Counted from the first letter of the stretch, positions 50,006 to 62,250 are shown. The stretch is 64,000 bases of DNA from Heterohyrax brucei (GCA_028571685.1 CM053146.1:112753431-112817430), one strand, 5' to 3'. The notes: generated from the sequence alone by a model not told the origin. Made by a program: numbers and translations.

Positions 50006-51559
50006 AAAATACAACAAGAAGTGTGAAATGTTAAAACTTAGTTTGAGAGGAGTTACAAAGTGGACTGGAGAAAGGACAGGCAAGAACAGAGAGACACTTC
50101 AGTAGCTCAGTGCCAGAGAAGAGCCTGTACCAGAGTGCTGCCATAGGAAGGAAAGCAGTGAAAGCTGAGAGGGAGGTTACAGCAAGCATCATGAGACATC
50201 TGAGAGAGAAAGGAAGAGAAAGAAATGCACCAAGTGCTTAGAGCTGGGGGTCTGGGAGAAGGACAGCATCCTGACAGAAACAGAAATGTCACCGTATGTG
50301 ATGGACATGCACTGTGATGTGGTAAGTAAACAAGAGTCTCGTGTGATCTGACGTGCTGGTGAAGTGCTGACAGACTCCTAGGAAACATTTACTAGAGACC
50401 TGGAAATGCAGTGCTCTCAGGAAAACAGACCTGATCTATAGCAAGGACCCTAAGTGAAGCTAGGAGTGTAAACTTCAAGAAGACAGCAAGTAACCAGCGA
50501 AGAGAGCTGAGGAAAAGCAAGAATAACTTGGTTCCGGTTATAAGTACATGGCTACAACCTGCTTAGACATCTATCCTTCCCTAATCTTTAAGCTTCTACC
50601 CACATTCCTAGATCTACTTGAAACAGAAAAACTCAGGCAAGAAAAAAGTCCAATTGCTCACTTTTGTCAGAGGGTCTTCTCTTTGAACTGCATGTCAGGG
50701 AGACTTTAAATAGGACCTTTACATCTTTTACAAGTTTCCAAGTTTAGGAAGAAATGGATTACACAAACAAAAATAAAACACCTCAAATACAATAACAACA
50801 ACTTAGGCATTACTCACAGTTACTATCATATTATTCAGAAATTATCCATAAATAACTCTGACATTCTTAACACTATTTAAATAAAATAATGAAGTGAAGA
50901 CATGAAGAGAAACACATGTATTCAGCTTTCCTAGCCTGTAATTCCTTCATTAATGATGACAATGGTTAAAACTGATATAAAGTTATCAGCTAAAAGAAAT
51001 CTTGCTGGACTCATTCAAACCATTTTGAGTGCAGAGAACCAAGAAATTAAAATTTTAGCTTTTTCATCCAATTTGCTTAAGGTAACGCAAATCAAGATTC
51101 TGTTTGATTCTGTTTACCTAAGTAAATGTCTTAGTTAAAAAAGGTGATGATAATACAAACAAGGATTAGAAAGCCAAGTTTGCTAAAGAAACAGTATGGG
51201 ACAACCTTTAGTATTTAAAGTTAAAATTAATGCAGTATTTTTTAAGACCTTACAGTGTAATGTAAGCGGAACCACAAAAAAAAGAAAAAAAAATCAACAT
51301 ACCTGGGAAGACTGTCAGGCATTTACAAAAGTTTAAGACTAGTGAAAAATCACTGAAAATATGTTTTAATCTCAATATTTTCCTAGCAGTCATTATAATC
51401 AGTAAATAATTACTTTTGCTAAAAGACAAAGTACCGCTCTTCGGCAAAGATGCCGAAATAAGAAAGCAAATAATCTGAGAGCACAATCAAAACCAGAAAT
51501 TGTATTCTACCTAAAATGGCAATAAATAGTTACATGCAGGTGGACAGAAGAAGTATCAC

Positions 51560-51634
51560 CTTGGTCAGCAAATGAGAAGGTTTTCCTGCAATGTTTCGCA
51601 GAAGAAGTGAGGTTTCCCTGTCCAGATAGGAGTG
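51560..51634 (-). CDS. RAPH1: Candidate RAPH1 cassette exon (25 codons)
   Basis: On the - strand a pyrimidine-rich tract (TTTTTCTCTCTCCTTTTCTG) leads to ACAAG, then 75 bases open in phase 0-0 (HSYLDRETSLLLRNIAGKPS, then HLLTK), then the donor AAG|GTGATA. Joining it to the exon at 44079 gives KPSHLLTK-EEQAAKLKAEK, a smooth helical continuation in the same frame. RAPH1 is known to be alternatively spliced in its N-terminal half, and MRL relatives carry similar segments before the coiled coil. I believe this is a real optional exon. Without transcript data it could still be a chance open segment. Confidence 0.7.
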
Positions 51635-52073
51635 CTTGTGCAGAAAAGGAGAGAGAAAAACAAAAATAAAAAAAGGCAACAGAAGTCAGTGGAGGCTTTA
51701 TGTGTTTTAAACATAAAGTAGACACAGCAAGAATGATTCTCTATAGTTAATCTCAAATCTTTGTCCTATACTAGTGAAATATGTCCATAAAGAAAAAAAA
51801 AATTAAAGGTGGTAAAGTGGGAGGCAAACACACCATCTATACCACCCATCCATCACTCCGGGGGGACATGGATAATACAATGCAAGGATTACAGGGCCAG
51901 TTTGATTTCTAGGGCAGTGTTTGTGAGTGCTGTCTGTACAGCACAAACAAATGGGTTGAAGAAGAACAAAAAACTCTGAACACCTTCTTGTTAAAGTCTA
52001 TACAAGACCTGTGTAGTTTTAATAACTATTTGCAGGATGAAAACACAGTAGCAAAAAAAAAAAAAAAAAAAAA

Positions 52074-52236
52074 TACTGCACTGCCATTGAGTCAATTCTG
52101 ATTCACAGAAACCCTACAGAGCAGAGCAGAACTGCCCCAATAAAGTTTCTAAGGAACGCATGATGGATGTGAACTGCCAACCTCTGGCCTCTGGTTAGCC
52201 AATGTAGCTCTTAATCATTATACCACCAGGGTTTCT
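52074..52236 (-). mobile_element. AfroSINE
   Basis: On the + strand the tail is GCCATTGAGTCAATTCTGAT, the body has ACCCTACAGAGCAGAGCAGA, and the head is TTATACCACCAGGGTTTCT. It sits directly after an A-run at 52054-52073, the likely insertion context. Confidence 0.85.
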
Positions 52237-52948
52237 GAGAACAGAATAAGACTACATAATTTGTAAAACAAGTATTTTTGACCAATTTACTGATAGCCAC
52301 AATGACAGAAAAAATTCTATTTTCTTCCTAATGAACATCACCCATTTTATAAAATTTTCTTAATTCACTCAATACATATGAATTATTCTTTACTAATAGG
52401 ACTGTGCTGCAAGTGAAGGATTTCCACAGCAAATTAATACAGACAAAATATTAAGTGTTGTTTCCTTAAACTGGTCAAATTGACTCAAGCAATTAATGTT
52501 TTCATAAAAAACAAATTTTGAATAACATAGTCCCTGACTATCCTTTTCCCCCTTAAAGATTTTCAGTAACACCTTGAAAGGCAAGTTTGTACAACTGCAT
52601 TTGTCCTTAGATAGAATCAATGTAGCTGTTTTAATATACATGTAATTCAGACTTGCCTGTGCCTCAAAAATTCTTATCTAGTATTTATTTTGTAATACTA
52701 TGTAGTTACTAATCATCATTAAAAACAAGGTATGATGCAGCTTAGTGGAGTTCCAGAAAACATTCTACAGAGCTAGAGTTTATAAACTTCACTGTAAATC
52801 CAACAACTCATTTGGAAAGAGGCCTAATTATTAAGTATGAGGGCAGCACCCACTCTCAGAAAGTACAATGTCACAGATGATAAACACACTTCAAAATCAG
52901 AAACACTGTAATAGAAAATACTATTAACTTCATCTTTGCTTGTAACTA

Positions 52949-53100
52949 AAAACCCTTGATGGTGTAGTGGTTAAGTGCTGCAGCTGCTAACCAGAAGGCT
53001 GGCAATTCAAGTCCACCAGGCACTTCCTTGGAGCAGTTCTATTCCCTCTCTAGGGTGACTATGTGTTGGAATCAATTTGACAGCACTGAGTTTGGTTTCT
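52949..53100 (+). mobile_element. AfroSINE
   Basis: AACCCTTGATGGTGTAGTGG, then TTAAGTGCTGCAGCTGCTAA, ACCAGGCACTTCCTTGGAG, and at the end GACAGCACTGAGTTTGGTTT. It is a near full-length copy. Confidence 0.85.
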
Positions 53101-54514
53101 TTGAGTTGCTCATACCTACACTGTGTTGTGCTGGGTCTGATACATAGTAATTCACTGTGTTTTCATCTGTCACTTTGTCCTATTTCAAGGTAAGTCTTAC
53201 AAGCACACCTGTCTCCAAACCCCTACCCAAGCCAACTGGCCAAACAACAAAAACCTAAGGTTAAAAAAAAAAAAATGACATAGCCACCAAGATTAGAACA
53301 AATGAAGTCAAACAATAACAAGAACAGAAAATTAACCTGGGACCTCATTTATTCAGATGATACAGTCCTTCTAAAGGTAAAGATGAGCTGGCCCAGAAAG
53401 ATGCTAGGTAAAACACAGAACTCAATTTAATTCGAGGTTAGCAATCAATTAAGTATCAGGGAGAAAAAGCTGGGGAAAACAAAGATTGAAAAGGACAAAC
53501 TTTCACTGTTCTTACTCTCATTCATTCTTCACTATTCACATCTAATGGGGAACAAGCTGTTCCTACACAAATACTACAGAAAACACAAAAAATGTTCCAA
53601 TAAAAAGCTTAGTCTAACTTCCTTTTATCTTATTCATAAAGGTTACTTTCTCAGAAAAAGCTCTCCCAATAAAACATAATAAATCTACTTTAGACCAGCA
53701 AAACAAAGTATAATTTTGTAAACATAACTGCAGAACGTTATATTCAAGTTTAGGCTTTTTTTTTAGGGGGGGGGAACTTCTAAGATTTAATCAAACTGAA
53801 ATTACCTGGAGACTCTGAGTCACTAAAAAAATCTTTTTTAAGATCAGTAAGAGGCAATGATAATTGTATTTGTTTAAACACTCAGAAGTAGAACATTATC
53901 CATTTCAAAATATCAAAGCGTTTAAACAACTTAAAATAAAAAAGGGGCAATCATTACGGATACTAATCAAAAACATGTCACATCTAACAATGAGACCACA
54001 AACAATAGTTAAACTGATGATAAATTACTACATATTGTTTGTGCTTATTCACTAGCAGGGAAGGTGTTCACATCTCTGCCTTCTCACTATCTAAACTACA
54101 CGTATCTGTAGCAGAACACAAATACCTACGAACCAGAAGCAGGAAACTCTCACCTTCAATAAATGCATTACTTCATCTATCTTTCCCCACCAATACTAGT
54201 CACACACTGCTCCTAGAATTCCTAGTGCCTCAGAAAGAAGAGGGAGGGGTGGTAGGAAACTGGATGCTGGAGAAGGACTCATGACATGGGGACAGGTAGA
54301 TGGGAGGATCTGGAAGAGTTAAACGACAAAGAGTGTTGTGGTATATTGTCCAATTCACCTTCAGTCTAGGTACTGTTGCTGGTAACAAAAATGCACACAG
54401 CTTTCTGTAAACAGGATTTTCTTATAGTTTCTTCAATTCACTGCTATGACTACAAAGTCAGTAGTTTATTTTTAATCTCCTTCACTCCCTCTTCATTTTT
54501 TCCTTTCATTTATT

Positions 54515-54684
54515 TGGAAACCCTGGTGGTACAGTGGTTAAGTGCTACATCTGCTAACAAAAAGGTCTGCAGTTCAAATCTGCCAGGTGCTCCTTGGAAA
54601 CTCTATGGGGAAGTTCTACTCCATCCTCTAGGTTCGCTATGAGTTGCACCTGACTCAACTGCAGTCGGTTTGGTTTGTTTGTTG
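54515..54684 (+). mobile_element. AfroSINE, well preserved
   Basis: GGAAACCCTGGTGGTACAGT at the head, CTGCAGTTCAAATCTGCCAG at the box B region, TCCTTGGAAACTCTATGGGG in the body, and CGGTTTGGTTTGTTTG at the tail. Confidence 0.88.
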
Positions 54685-54689
54685 TTTTT

Positions 54690-54960
54690 CATTTCTTCAA
54701 CAACATACTAGGTTGTAGAGCGCAGAACCATGCTAGGCACTAGAGGTGACAGAAATATATATTCTTTGCCCCACAGAGTTTAGGGTCCAAAAGGGAGGTA
54801 CAGACAAATGAAATATGCAATTACAGTACAGTGTAGTATGGGAAGTAGGAGGCAAGCGGCTAACCCAAGATAAGGTACTCAGTCAAGTATCTCTGGAAAA
54901 GCTTAAAGGCAGATGAGTAAGAGACAGCTGGGGGGTGTGGGTGGGTACAGTGGGACCAAG
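54690..54960 (+). repeat. Old repeat, probably L2-era
   Basis: TTCATTTCTTCAACAACATA, then ACCATGCTAGGCACTAGAGG, TTTGCCCCACAGAGTTTAGG and GGAGGTACAGACAAATGA follow the usual order of a common old mammalian repeat. The family name is uncertain. Confidence 0.4.
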
Positions 54961-54976
54961 TAAGAGATACTCAAGA

Positions 54977-55135
54977 CCAGTGGTTCTCAAAGGGAAAGTA
55001 CTGCCCTTAAACAACATTTTAGCAAATGTTGGGAGCATTTTGGGTTGTTACAACGAAGGGTGGGATGCGTGTACAAAATAACATCTACCGAGAAGGCCAG
55101 AATGCCAGATGTCTGCACATTACAACTTAAAAAAG
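54977..55135 (+). mobile_element. MER5-type hAT-Charlie fragment
   Basis: It opens with the hAT-type end CCAGTGGTTCTCAAAGGG, then AAATGTTGGGAGCATTTTGG, GTTGTTACAACGAAGGGTGG and GAAGGCCAGAATGCCAGATG, matching the MER5 order. The far terminal repeat is not clear. Confidence 0.65.
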
Positions 55136-56502
55136 CTCTGACATTCCATGTGATTTTTCAGTCACCTGTATGGAAAATCATACAGTATAGGGAAGTTGTG
55201 TTTACAATTATCTCAACTTAAAATCCAACTAACTTTATTTTACATATAAACACAAATTATTTTGTATAATTTTAATATTCAATGAGTTTTTCACAACAAT
55301 TACACAGTAGTAACATAAAGCAAGGACAGGTCTGCACTTGGTTTTGTTCATAAGGTTACCAAGCATTGTTCATACTGCTGGAAAATCACTGTACCTTGCT
55401 TGAAGTAAGAACTGTCTGCATTGCACATAGGTAAATGACAAAAGAAATCTGGAATTACTTTTAAGAGAATTAAGAACTAAATACTATTAAATCAGTAAAA
55501 ACACTAAAGGAAGGCATTTCAGTTTCATTCAAAGATTTATTCATTTAAAGATTGTTTAAAAATATTCAAATTATTGTTGTCTTAACTATGGCAAAATGAA
55601 GAATCTCTATTGTAAAACATCAGATATCAAAATTATTTTATTACTACCAGGTCCCATGTTATAATGCAGGGAACGATTTTGTCACCACAATGATATGACT
55701 CATTTCATTTGCAAGAATTTTGTACTTCCCCATGTTCCCTACTTTGACAGTCCATAAGTTCCCTTGAACTTCAGCTAATGCTACATCCCTTTTCTCTTGC
55801 CACAAATTGGTGTATGTTGTCTGTTATTTATCATAACACATTTAATTTGGGGTTCACCCATATTTCTACTCTTTCTCTTTCCTCTGTTTTTTTTTAAATG
55901 ACACCTGATCTTTTCTTTTTTCTATTAACTCAAAAGGTTTACACTGTAAGTGGATGTAGGGTTTGACTGTTTCATTAGGTGTTTTAATGCAGTGGTGGCC
56001 AAGCATAGGTATTTTATTATAAATTACTTTTATCTGTCCTTCATATTAAGATTTAGGGGATTTAACTGATTTAACAATCATACATATAGGCAGGTTATAT
56101 TATCTATGAATTTAATTTAGTACAGTATAGATGGTATTATAAACTATTTGCTATTAAAAGGGGGTTATGGATCTGAAAAGACTGAAAACTACTATTTTGG
56201 CAGAGGAACAAATAGATGACAGGACAAGGATTATAATACATGGGGCTGATGCCTACAGTGTTGACAGAGGGGTTAGAGATGAGAGTTGGGAAGTGTTTTT
56301 CACACTGCAAGATATGATCCACTAGTGGTTGTGCAATTAATTCACTGGGTTACTATCAACATTTAAAAAGGATATGACAAAGGAAAAGCTGGAGGAAAAA
56401 AAGATGGAAACACGGCCAAAGGGAGAAAATCTGACTTCATTTGGTCTGGGATGGGGGTCAGGCATCTTTTTTTTTTAATATGCTTCATAGATAAATCTTA
56501 AG

Positions 56503-56832
56503 CAATACTGTCCAATGGAAATACAATACAAGCTACATATGTAATTTAAAATTTCCTAATCACAATATTAAAAAAAAAACTTTAAAGGTTTTTAAAAGGT
56601 AAAATAAACGAGTATCTTTTATTTAAATGAAAATACTATAAATATATTTTAGCAAGTAATCAATATAAAAAATATTCATGAGATACTTTACTCTTTTTTA
56701 AAAAATATTATTTGAAAAACAGCATGCATTTTGCCCTTACAGCACACCTCAGTGCTCAATCCAGATTGGCCACATATCAATTGATTAATGGCCACACGTG
56801 GCTAGCGGCTACTGTACAGGACAGGGCAGCTC
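56503..56832 (+). mobile_element. hAT-like non-autonomous DNA element (old)
   Basis: The left end ACTGTCCAATGGAA and the right end GGCTACTGTACAGGACAGGG form imperfect inverted termini. The right half contains GGCCACACGTGGCTAGCGG, a block I remember from a mammalian hAT family. The middle is AT-rich and non-coding. I cannot give a secure family name. Confidence 0.55.
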
Positions 56833-57252
56833 CGAAGCATCCAGATTTGCCAACCACTCACCAGAAGATGCATTTTTAAAGACAGAAATCTTTTTTTTTA
56901 GTGCGCCATCAGCACAGAGAAGTCATGCTACTTGATACCCCCATTCTGAAGAACAGTTAAATCTTTTAACAGCTTACAAAAATTTACAAAAGCCCTAACT
57001 CCAAAATAAAAAAAGCTGTGATTTCACGTTCCATTACAAAACTTCTCTACCCCACACACGCTATCACCTATATTTTACCACGAGTGTTAATATTTAAATG
57101 GTACTGTATCACAAAGTAACTCATTTATTTTTAAGTTTGGTTAAACTTTCATTTTTAAAACTGAGGTCTATGAAAAGAAGTTTCATCAGCAGCAGTTTTA
57201 ACGAATACATTCCTCGTCACTGTATTTAAGTGGGCATGTTAGTGTAACTTAC

Positions 57253-57333
57253 AGGTGTCAGCTCTGCCTGTTCTTCTGTGAAGTCAATATGATGCTTGGC
57301 CTGCTTGCTGGGACATCTCAGAGAAATAGCATG
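57253..57333 (-). CDS. RAPH1: Candidate RAPH1 cassette exon (27 codons)
   Basis: On the - strand a long pyrimidine-rich tract (TTTTCTTCCTTCCTGCATTT) ends in TCACAG. It is followed by 81 bases open in phase 0-0 (HAISLRCPSKQAKHHIDFTE, then EQAELTP) and a consensus donor, CCT|GTAAGT. The splice signals are stronger than those of several certain RAPH1 exons. The phase fits a cassette upstream of the exon at 44079 or at 51634. No domain is recognised in the 27 residues. Transcript support is the missing evidence, and a chance exon-like segment remains possible. Confidence 0.65.
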
Positions 57334-58828
57334 CTGTGAAAATGCAGGAAGGAAGAAAATGATAGATAAAGGAGGTGGAAAAAGGCAGCTCTCATTACCA
57401 TGCAGGAGGAAGAGAAAAAGATCACTGAAATGAACTACTGAAACAAAATAGCAGCAATGAAAAGTTACATGCAGTTAAATTTCATTCTCGAATGCAAAAA
57501 TAAACAAGGGCAATAACCAGATGATCCTAACCCTTGATAAATGAAGGATAATCTCTACTTCTGGGCAACAGAACACCACAGAGAACTACACTGTTGAACC
57601 TCAACTGGGTCTTGACCAGTGCTTGGCAGCTCTCACAATCTTCCCCTGCCCACTTAACTCCCTAAGCCATCCTCTCAAAGCCTGTTTCAAGGAGTCTCTG
57701 TTTTCTTCAAGCTTTTAACGTCAACCTTCCTCCTTCTCACATAATTTCATCTCCTTCCACCACTAGGAAAACAACATTTATCTATTAAGAGGATCTTTAA
57801 AACTCACCCTGTAACTACATCCAGTCTCATCCTTCCCTCTAGTTCTACATGAATAAATGTAAGTTTTTCTTCCAAAGTAAGCATGTTCTAAATGCCAACT
57901 ACCACCTGGACAATCTGTGCCAGATACTTTAGTTCCCTTAGGGAAAGTAGGGAAGGACAGAACAATTATTTGGGGTTCCCTCCTCTTGTTACATTACTTT
58001 TTCCTTTCCACTGCTAAACTGACTGAATTCATGTAACACTGGGCCTCCTCCACTTCCTAGCCACTCACTTATCCCTTAATTCCTTGTAATGCAGCACTCA
58101 CCTGTCTTTCCCAGCCTTTATCCTTTGATAGATAATGCATTCCCGAAGTCACCAGTGATCTTTAACCAGGAATGATTCCTGTCCTTGCTTTTAGAGTACC
58201 TCAAAGTACTGACATTGCTTGTCTGGTTGCTTCTATCTGTACTTTGCCATGCACTACATCATAACCCCACAAGGACATTTTTGTGTTATGTTCATAGTCA
58301 TACTCCTTAAAATCCAGCTCACTGCCTAGGAACTGAAATATTTATGGGATGTACGAATAGCTATTTCTTCTTGGCCTTCATACGGAGCCAGATCCTGACT
58401 ATCTTTTACTTTTCCCTATCTATATTTGCTGTTTGAACAGATTCCATAGTACTGCTCTACTTACTATGTCAATGGGAAACCGATCAAATCTCTAATACCC
58501 ATATTCTCAGGAAATAAAGACTTACGAATCAAGTGCTACAAGGGTATAATAAACAGAATCAACTCTCAAACGTTTCACATTTCTTTTTCAAAAAGTGTGT
58601 ATACATAGATAAACAATAAAGTAAAAGTGGCAAAATGTTATAAATTGGTGAATCTGGGCAATGAATCTCAGAAGTTCTTTGTAATTTCAATTCTTTCAAA
58701 GCCTGATGTTACTTCAAAATAAAAAGTATTTTAAAAATCTGTTTTCACTAGATTCAATCTCATATAAGCTTCTATCATATATTTCCAAATGTCTATTAGT
58801 TACATGACATTTAAAAACCCAGACTTCA

Positions 58829-58868
58829 TGAGTCGGATCTGACTCGACGGCACGTGGCTTTGGCTGGC
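58829..58868 (+). repeat. Isolated SINE tail fragment
   Basis: TGAGTCGGATCTGACTCGAC, then GGCACGTGGCTTTGGCTGG. It is a clean 3' tail with no SINE body in front. Confidence 0.65.
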
Positions 58869-59512
58869 TCTAGAGTTCAACAAGAGATGACTGCCTACGT
58901 ACCACATAAAGCAGTATGATGAAACACCATATAGTGATAAAAATTCAACACCTCCTTACCAAAATGAACACATATATGTGAAGTGACAAAAAACCCACAA
59001 AATATTATGTATGTAAACAAAGATAAAACTGCATTTATGTTGTTACATTAGTTAAGACGGAAAGGTTCACTGAATAATAGTTTAATGTTAATTAGGTTCA
59101 TTTCTATAAGGTACTTAGATTACTTCCCTTATCAAGAAAAAACTCATATCAAAATTTAATCTTTACCTACTCTTCATCATATTTCCAAAAATCTGAAAGT
59201 TATACTTAAAGCACTTGAATTTGAGGGTCAATTCTCCACATAAAGTTAGGCCCCCAAAATTTGCACTTGTGCTATACAGTCATCAAAGTCTCCATTAATT
59301 TCTCCAAAACTCTTTACAAATCTTTGCAAGTTATGGATCATTACTTGTTTTAGTTGCATCAGTAGCCAGTTAAAATGAAGCACCATTTGGAAGTCAGAGT
59401 CTTCTCACTGGAGCTGGGTAAAAGCAAAGGTTTGGTGGGATGTGTTATGAACGGCACTGATCTGAACACAGGAGCCAAACCACACTCAACAATGACCTTA
59501 TGCCAAAGCTGT

Positions 59513-59656
59513 GTTGTTGTTAATGTGCCGTCGAGTCAATTCTGACTCATAGCGACCCTACAGGACAGAGCAGAACTGACCCCACAGGGTTTCCAAGGAG
59601 TGGCTGGTAGATTTAGTTAGCAGTCAAGCTCCAAACCACTGCACCACCAGGACTCC
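59513..59656 (-). mobile_element. AfroSINE
   Basis: On the + strand it opens with the tail GTTGTTGTTAATGTGCCGTC, followed by GAGTCAATTCTGACTCATAG, ACCCTACAGGACAGAGCAGA and, at the head, CACTGCACCACCAGGACTCC. Its tail matches the terminus of the RTE LINE at 29535. A head-side segment of about 30 bases is deleted. Confidence 0.85.
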
Positions 59657-59692
59657 TGCACCACAGGAGTCAGTACAAAATCAAACCCTTCC

Positions 59693-59713
59693 TTTGGCAC
59701 TTGGCTTGGCTCC
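59693..59713 (+). repeat. Possible SINE tail scrap
   Basis: TTTGGCACTTGGCTTGGCTCC matches the last part of the isolated tails at 25669 and 33347. It is short, so the call is weak. Confidence 0.35.
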
Positions 59714-59894
59714 TTTTGATAGTTAACATTTTATATAACAATACAACAAACCGGAAGAAAGAAGTGGAAGTTTGTGATCACACGTAAGGATTTCAGTAAA
59801 GCAGAATCACGTTAACCTTTCACTGACACTAAGTATGCATTTTTTACAAACATAATGTGTAAGAAATTCTCCACATAAATAAATATAACATGAT

Positions 59895-59990
59895 GGTTAA
59901 GAATGCAGATCTGAGGCCAGAGTGTTTGGATGATTGTTCAACCTGTTCCCACAGGTGTAAAATGGAGACAGTAATAGCACTGTTTTCCAA
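59895..59990 (+). repeat. MIR fragment
   Basis: TGGTTAAGAATGCAGATCTG, then GGTGTAAAATGGAGACAGTA and ATAGCAC follow MIR in sense orientation. Confidence 0.6.
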
Positions 59991-60274
59991 AGATAATAAA
60001 AATAAGTGGTAATATTAATATTATTGCAAGAGTGGGAAATTATCAAAGCCCTCATCTGAATTCTTTTTGAGTCTCAACTCATCTAGTTTAGAGATACTAA
60101 CTTTTAACTTAAAATTTTCAACAATATACTAAAACACCACAAGATGGGGATGTTATTGCATACAGCTCTGCCTTCTTTCTCCTGCCTGTGTAGTTAAGTC
60201 TCTAGGTGTAGATCTGAGAGCTATGGCCTGTCCACTCTTGTCTTGCTTCTCCTTTGATTCTGAAATAGCAGCAC

Positions 60275-60382
60275 AGTATTATGAGTACTGCAACCAGACT
60301 GCCAGGGTTCAAGTTATTAAGCAATTAACTTTAAGTTATTATTTAATATTATTATAAAATATGGATAATAATAACTACCTCA
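60275..60382 (+). repeat. MIR fragment, cut by a SINE
   Basis: GCAACCAGACTGCCAGGGTT, then CAAGTTATTAAGC and ATGGATAATAATAACTACCT read as MIR. The match stops where the AfroSINE at 60383 begins. Confidence 0.55.
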
Positions 60383-60574
60383 AGGAACGCTGGTGGCACA
60401 GAAGTTAACTGCTCAGCTGCTAAACAAAAGGTCTGCAGTTCAAACCCACCAGCCATCCCTGAGAGAAAAGACCTGGTAATCTGCTGCCATAGATGACAGA
60501 ACCGAGAGAACTCTTGGAGCCACCTCTACTAACTGCTATGAGTCAGAATCGACTCAATGGCACCCAACAACACA
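60383..60574 (+). mobile_element. AfroSINE with CACCCAACAACAC tail
   Basis: The head is AAGGAACGCTGGTGGCACAG, the box B region is CTGCAGTTCAAACCCACCAG, and the tail is TATGAGTCAGAATCGACTCA then ATGGCACCCAACAACACAA. A middle segment (about 60460-60525) differs from the other copies, suggesting a subfamily or an exchanged body. Confidence 0.85.
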
Positions 60575-61139
60575 AGAGTGTTGCTTCCACAAAGTACAAC
60601 ACAAATTCCATGTAAATTCCATGTAAATCAAAATGCTTAACAGAGAATAACCACTCAGCATAATCACTCCTATTATTTTCTATTTTCTCCCTCTTTATTC
60701 TCCTTTTTCTGTAGCCAGCAAACATTTGTGTACCTTCAAAATTACTTTTGTTTTGCTATCCATATTAATTTTAGAATGTAGATATTATTTCTAATTCTTA
60801 TTCAAAAAAAAGACCTTTACCAGCCCGAAGAAGCCCAAAACAAAAAAAGAAAAGAGACCTAAAGCCAAATAAAGATGCAACGAAAAATCTCACATGTTTC
60901 TCAGCAATACACAAAACAAAAATCAAGACACATATACCAGTTTTACTGAAGGAGTTAAAAAATATTTAGCTTCTTCTTTTATCTACCTATTCCTTTTCCT
61001 TTTAACATCACTGTGACTAGCCAGAGAAATCTGAAATTAAATACCAAGTTGGTACAAGTGGCTAAATTTCAGTGAAAGGAGTAAACAGAGTATTAGAATT
61101 TTAGGAGAAATGTAGTGAAAAACAAACAAACAAAAAATC

Positions 61140-61311
61140 CCCACCGCCAGTCCAGTTGCTATCAACTCACAGCAACCCCACCGAGTTCCTAGGGCCGTAA
61201 ATCTTTAAGTGCAGACTGCCACAACTTTCTCTGGTGGAGCTGGTGGTGATTTTGAACCACTGACCTTTCAGTTAGGAGTCAAACGTTCTAACTGCCATGC
61301 CACCAGGGCTC
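61140..61311 (-). mobile_element. AfroSINE
   Basis: On the + strand the tail is CAGTCCAGTTGCTATCAACT, the body has GTAAATCTTTAAGTGCAGAC and the head is CTGCCATGCCACCAGGGCT. It follows an A-rich stretch. It resembles the copies at 14995 and 42745 (a subfamily with a CTTCAGAGAAGCAGACTGC-like body). Confidence 0.8.
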
Positions 61312-62250
61312 ATCAGCTTGGAGCAGCAATTAATGAGAAATCAGTTAATAATAATCCCCGTATTTCAGAAACACAGGTTTCAAGGTACTAGAAAGTCCTG
61401 TGCACCTACCCAGTTAATACTTCAGAGCAATAAAAAGTTCTGTTTGCTAATAATTTGGGGCTTAAATGCCAGCAGGGTTTTTCCCTGATGCTACAGTAAA
61501 CACAACTGCTGTTTCTTTCCCAATACCTCACAATTTCCACATACATTAACCTCTGAAATAGTCCACAAGGAAGGCGAGTACGGGAATTGTATGGCAGCTA
61601 TGGTATATCTGTGTTCCATACTACATGTTCTAACGGTATCCATTAAAAGCGGGGCTAATAACTCATTAGATAAGGAATATGATGACAAATTTCATAAATT
61701 GTGGTAGCTTAGATATACTAGGCATTTTTTCCAATTATAATATTTATAATACAATCACATCAAGTTTTCTTAAGATTCCGCATAAGTTTTTGAATCTGTC
61801 ATAAACTATAAAAATAGCTTTAAAAAGTAATTTAATTTTGAGAGTACATTTTTGTGTATAAGGTTCCAAAATTACAGCAATCATTAGTTTAAATACCATC
61901 AGGAAATAAATAATAAAAATACATTTCAGCATTAATCTTTTATCAGTAAACCCTATTCTACACAAAATTTAAAATATGTGATTATCATTTCAATTTACAA
62001 ACTGAGGTCTTACTGAAAAACAGTCTCATCCGTCAAACATGACTGAAAGCACAACAATGCGGTAAATTAGTTCCTACACGTATTTCACATTGCTTAAGAA
62101 ACAATTTTTTTTTCAATTAATTTCAATGACAGTGAATTCTAACTCTAAAAAACTCCAGCAAATGATCATTACTGCTGAAGGACTATATAAGATTAGCATC
62201 TGAGATTACGCCACACATCTGTGAAGAATATTTTTATACTAAATTACCTT

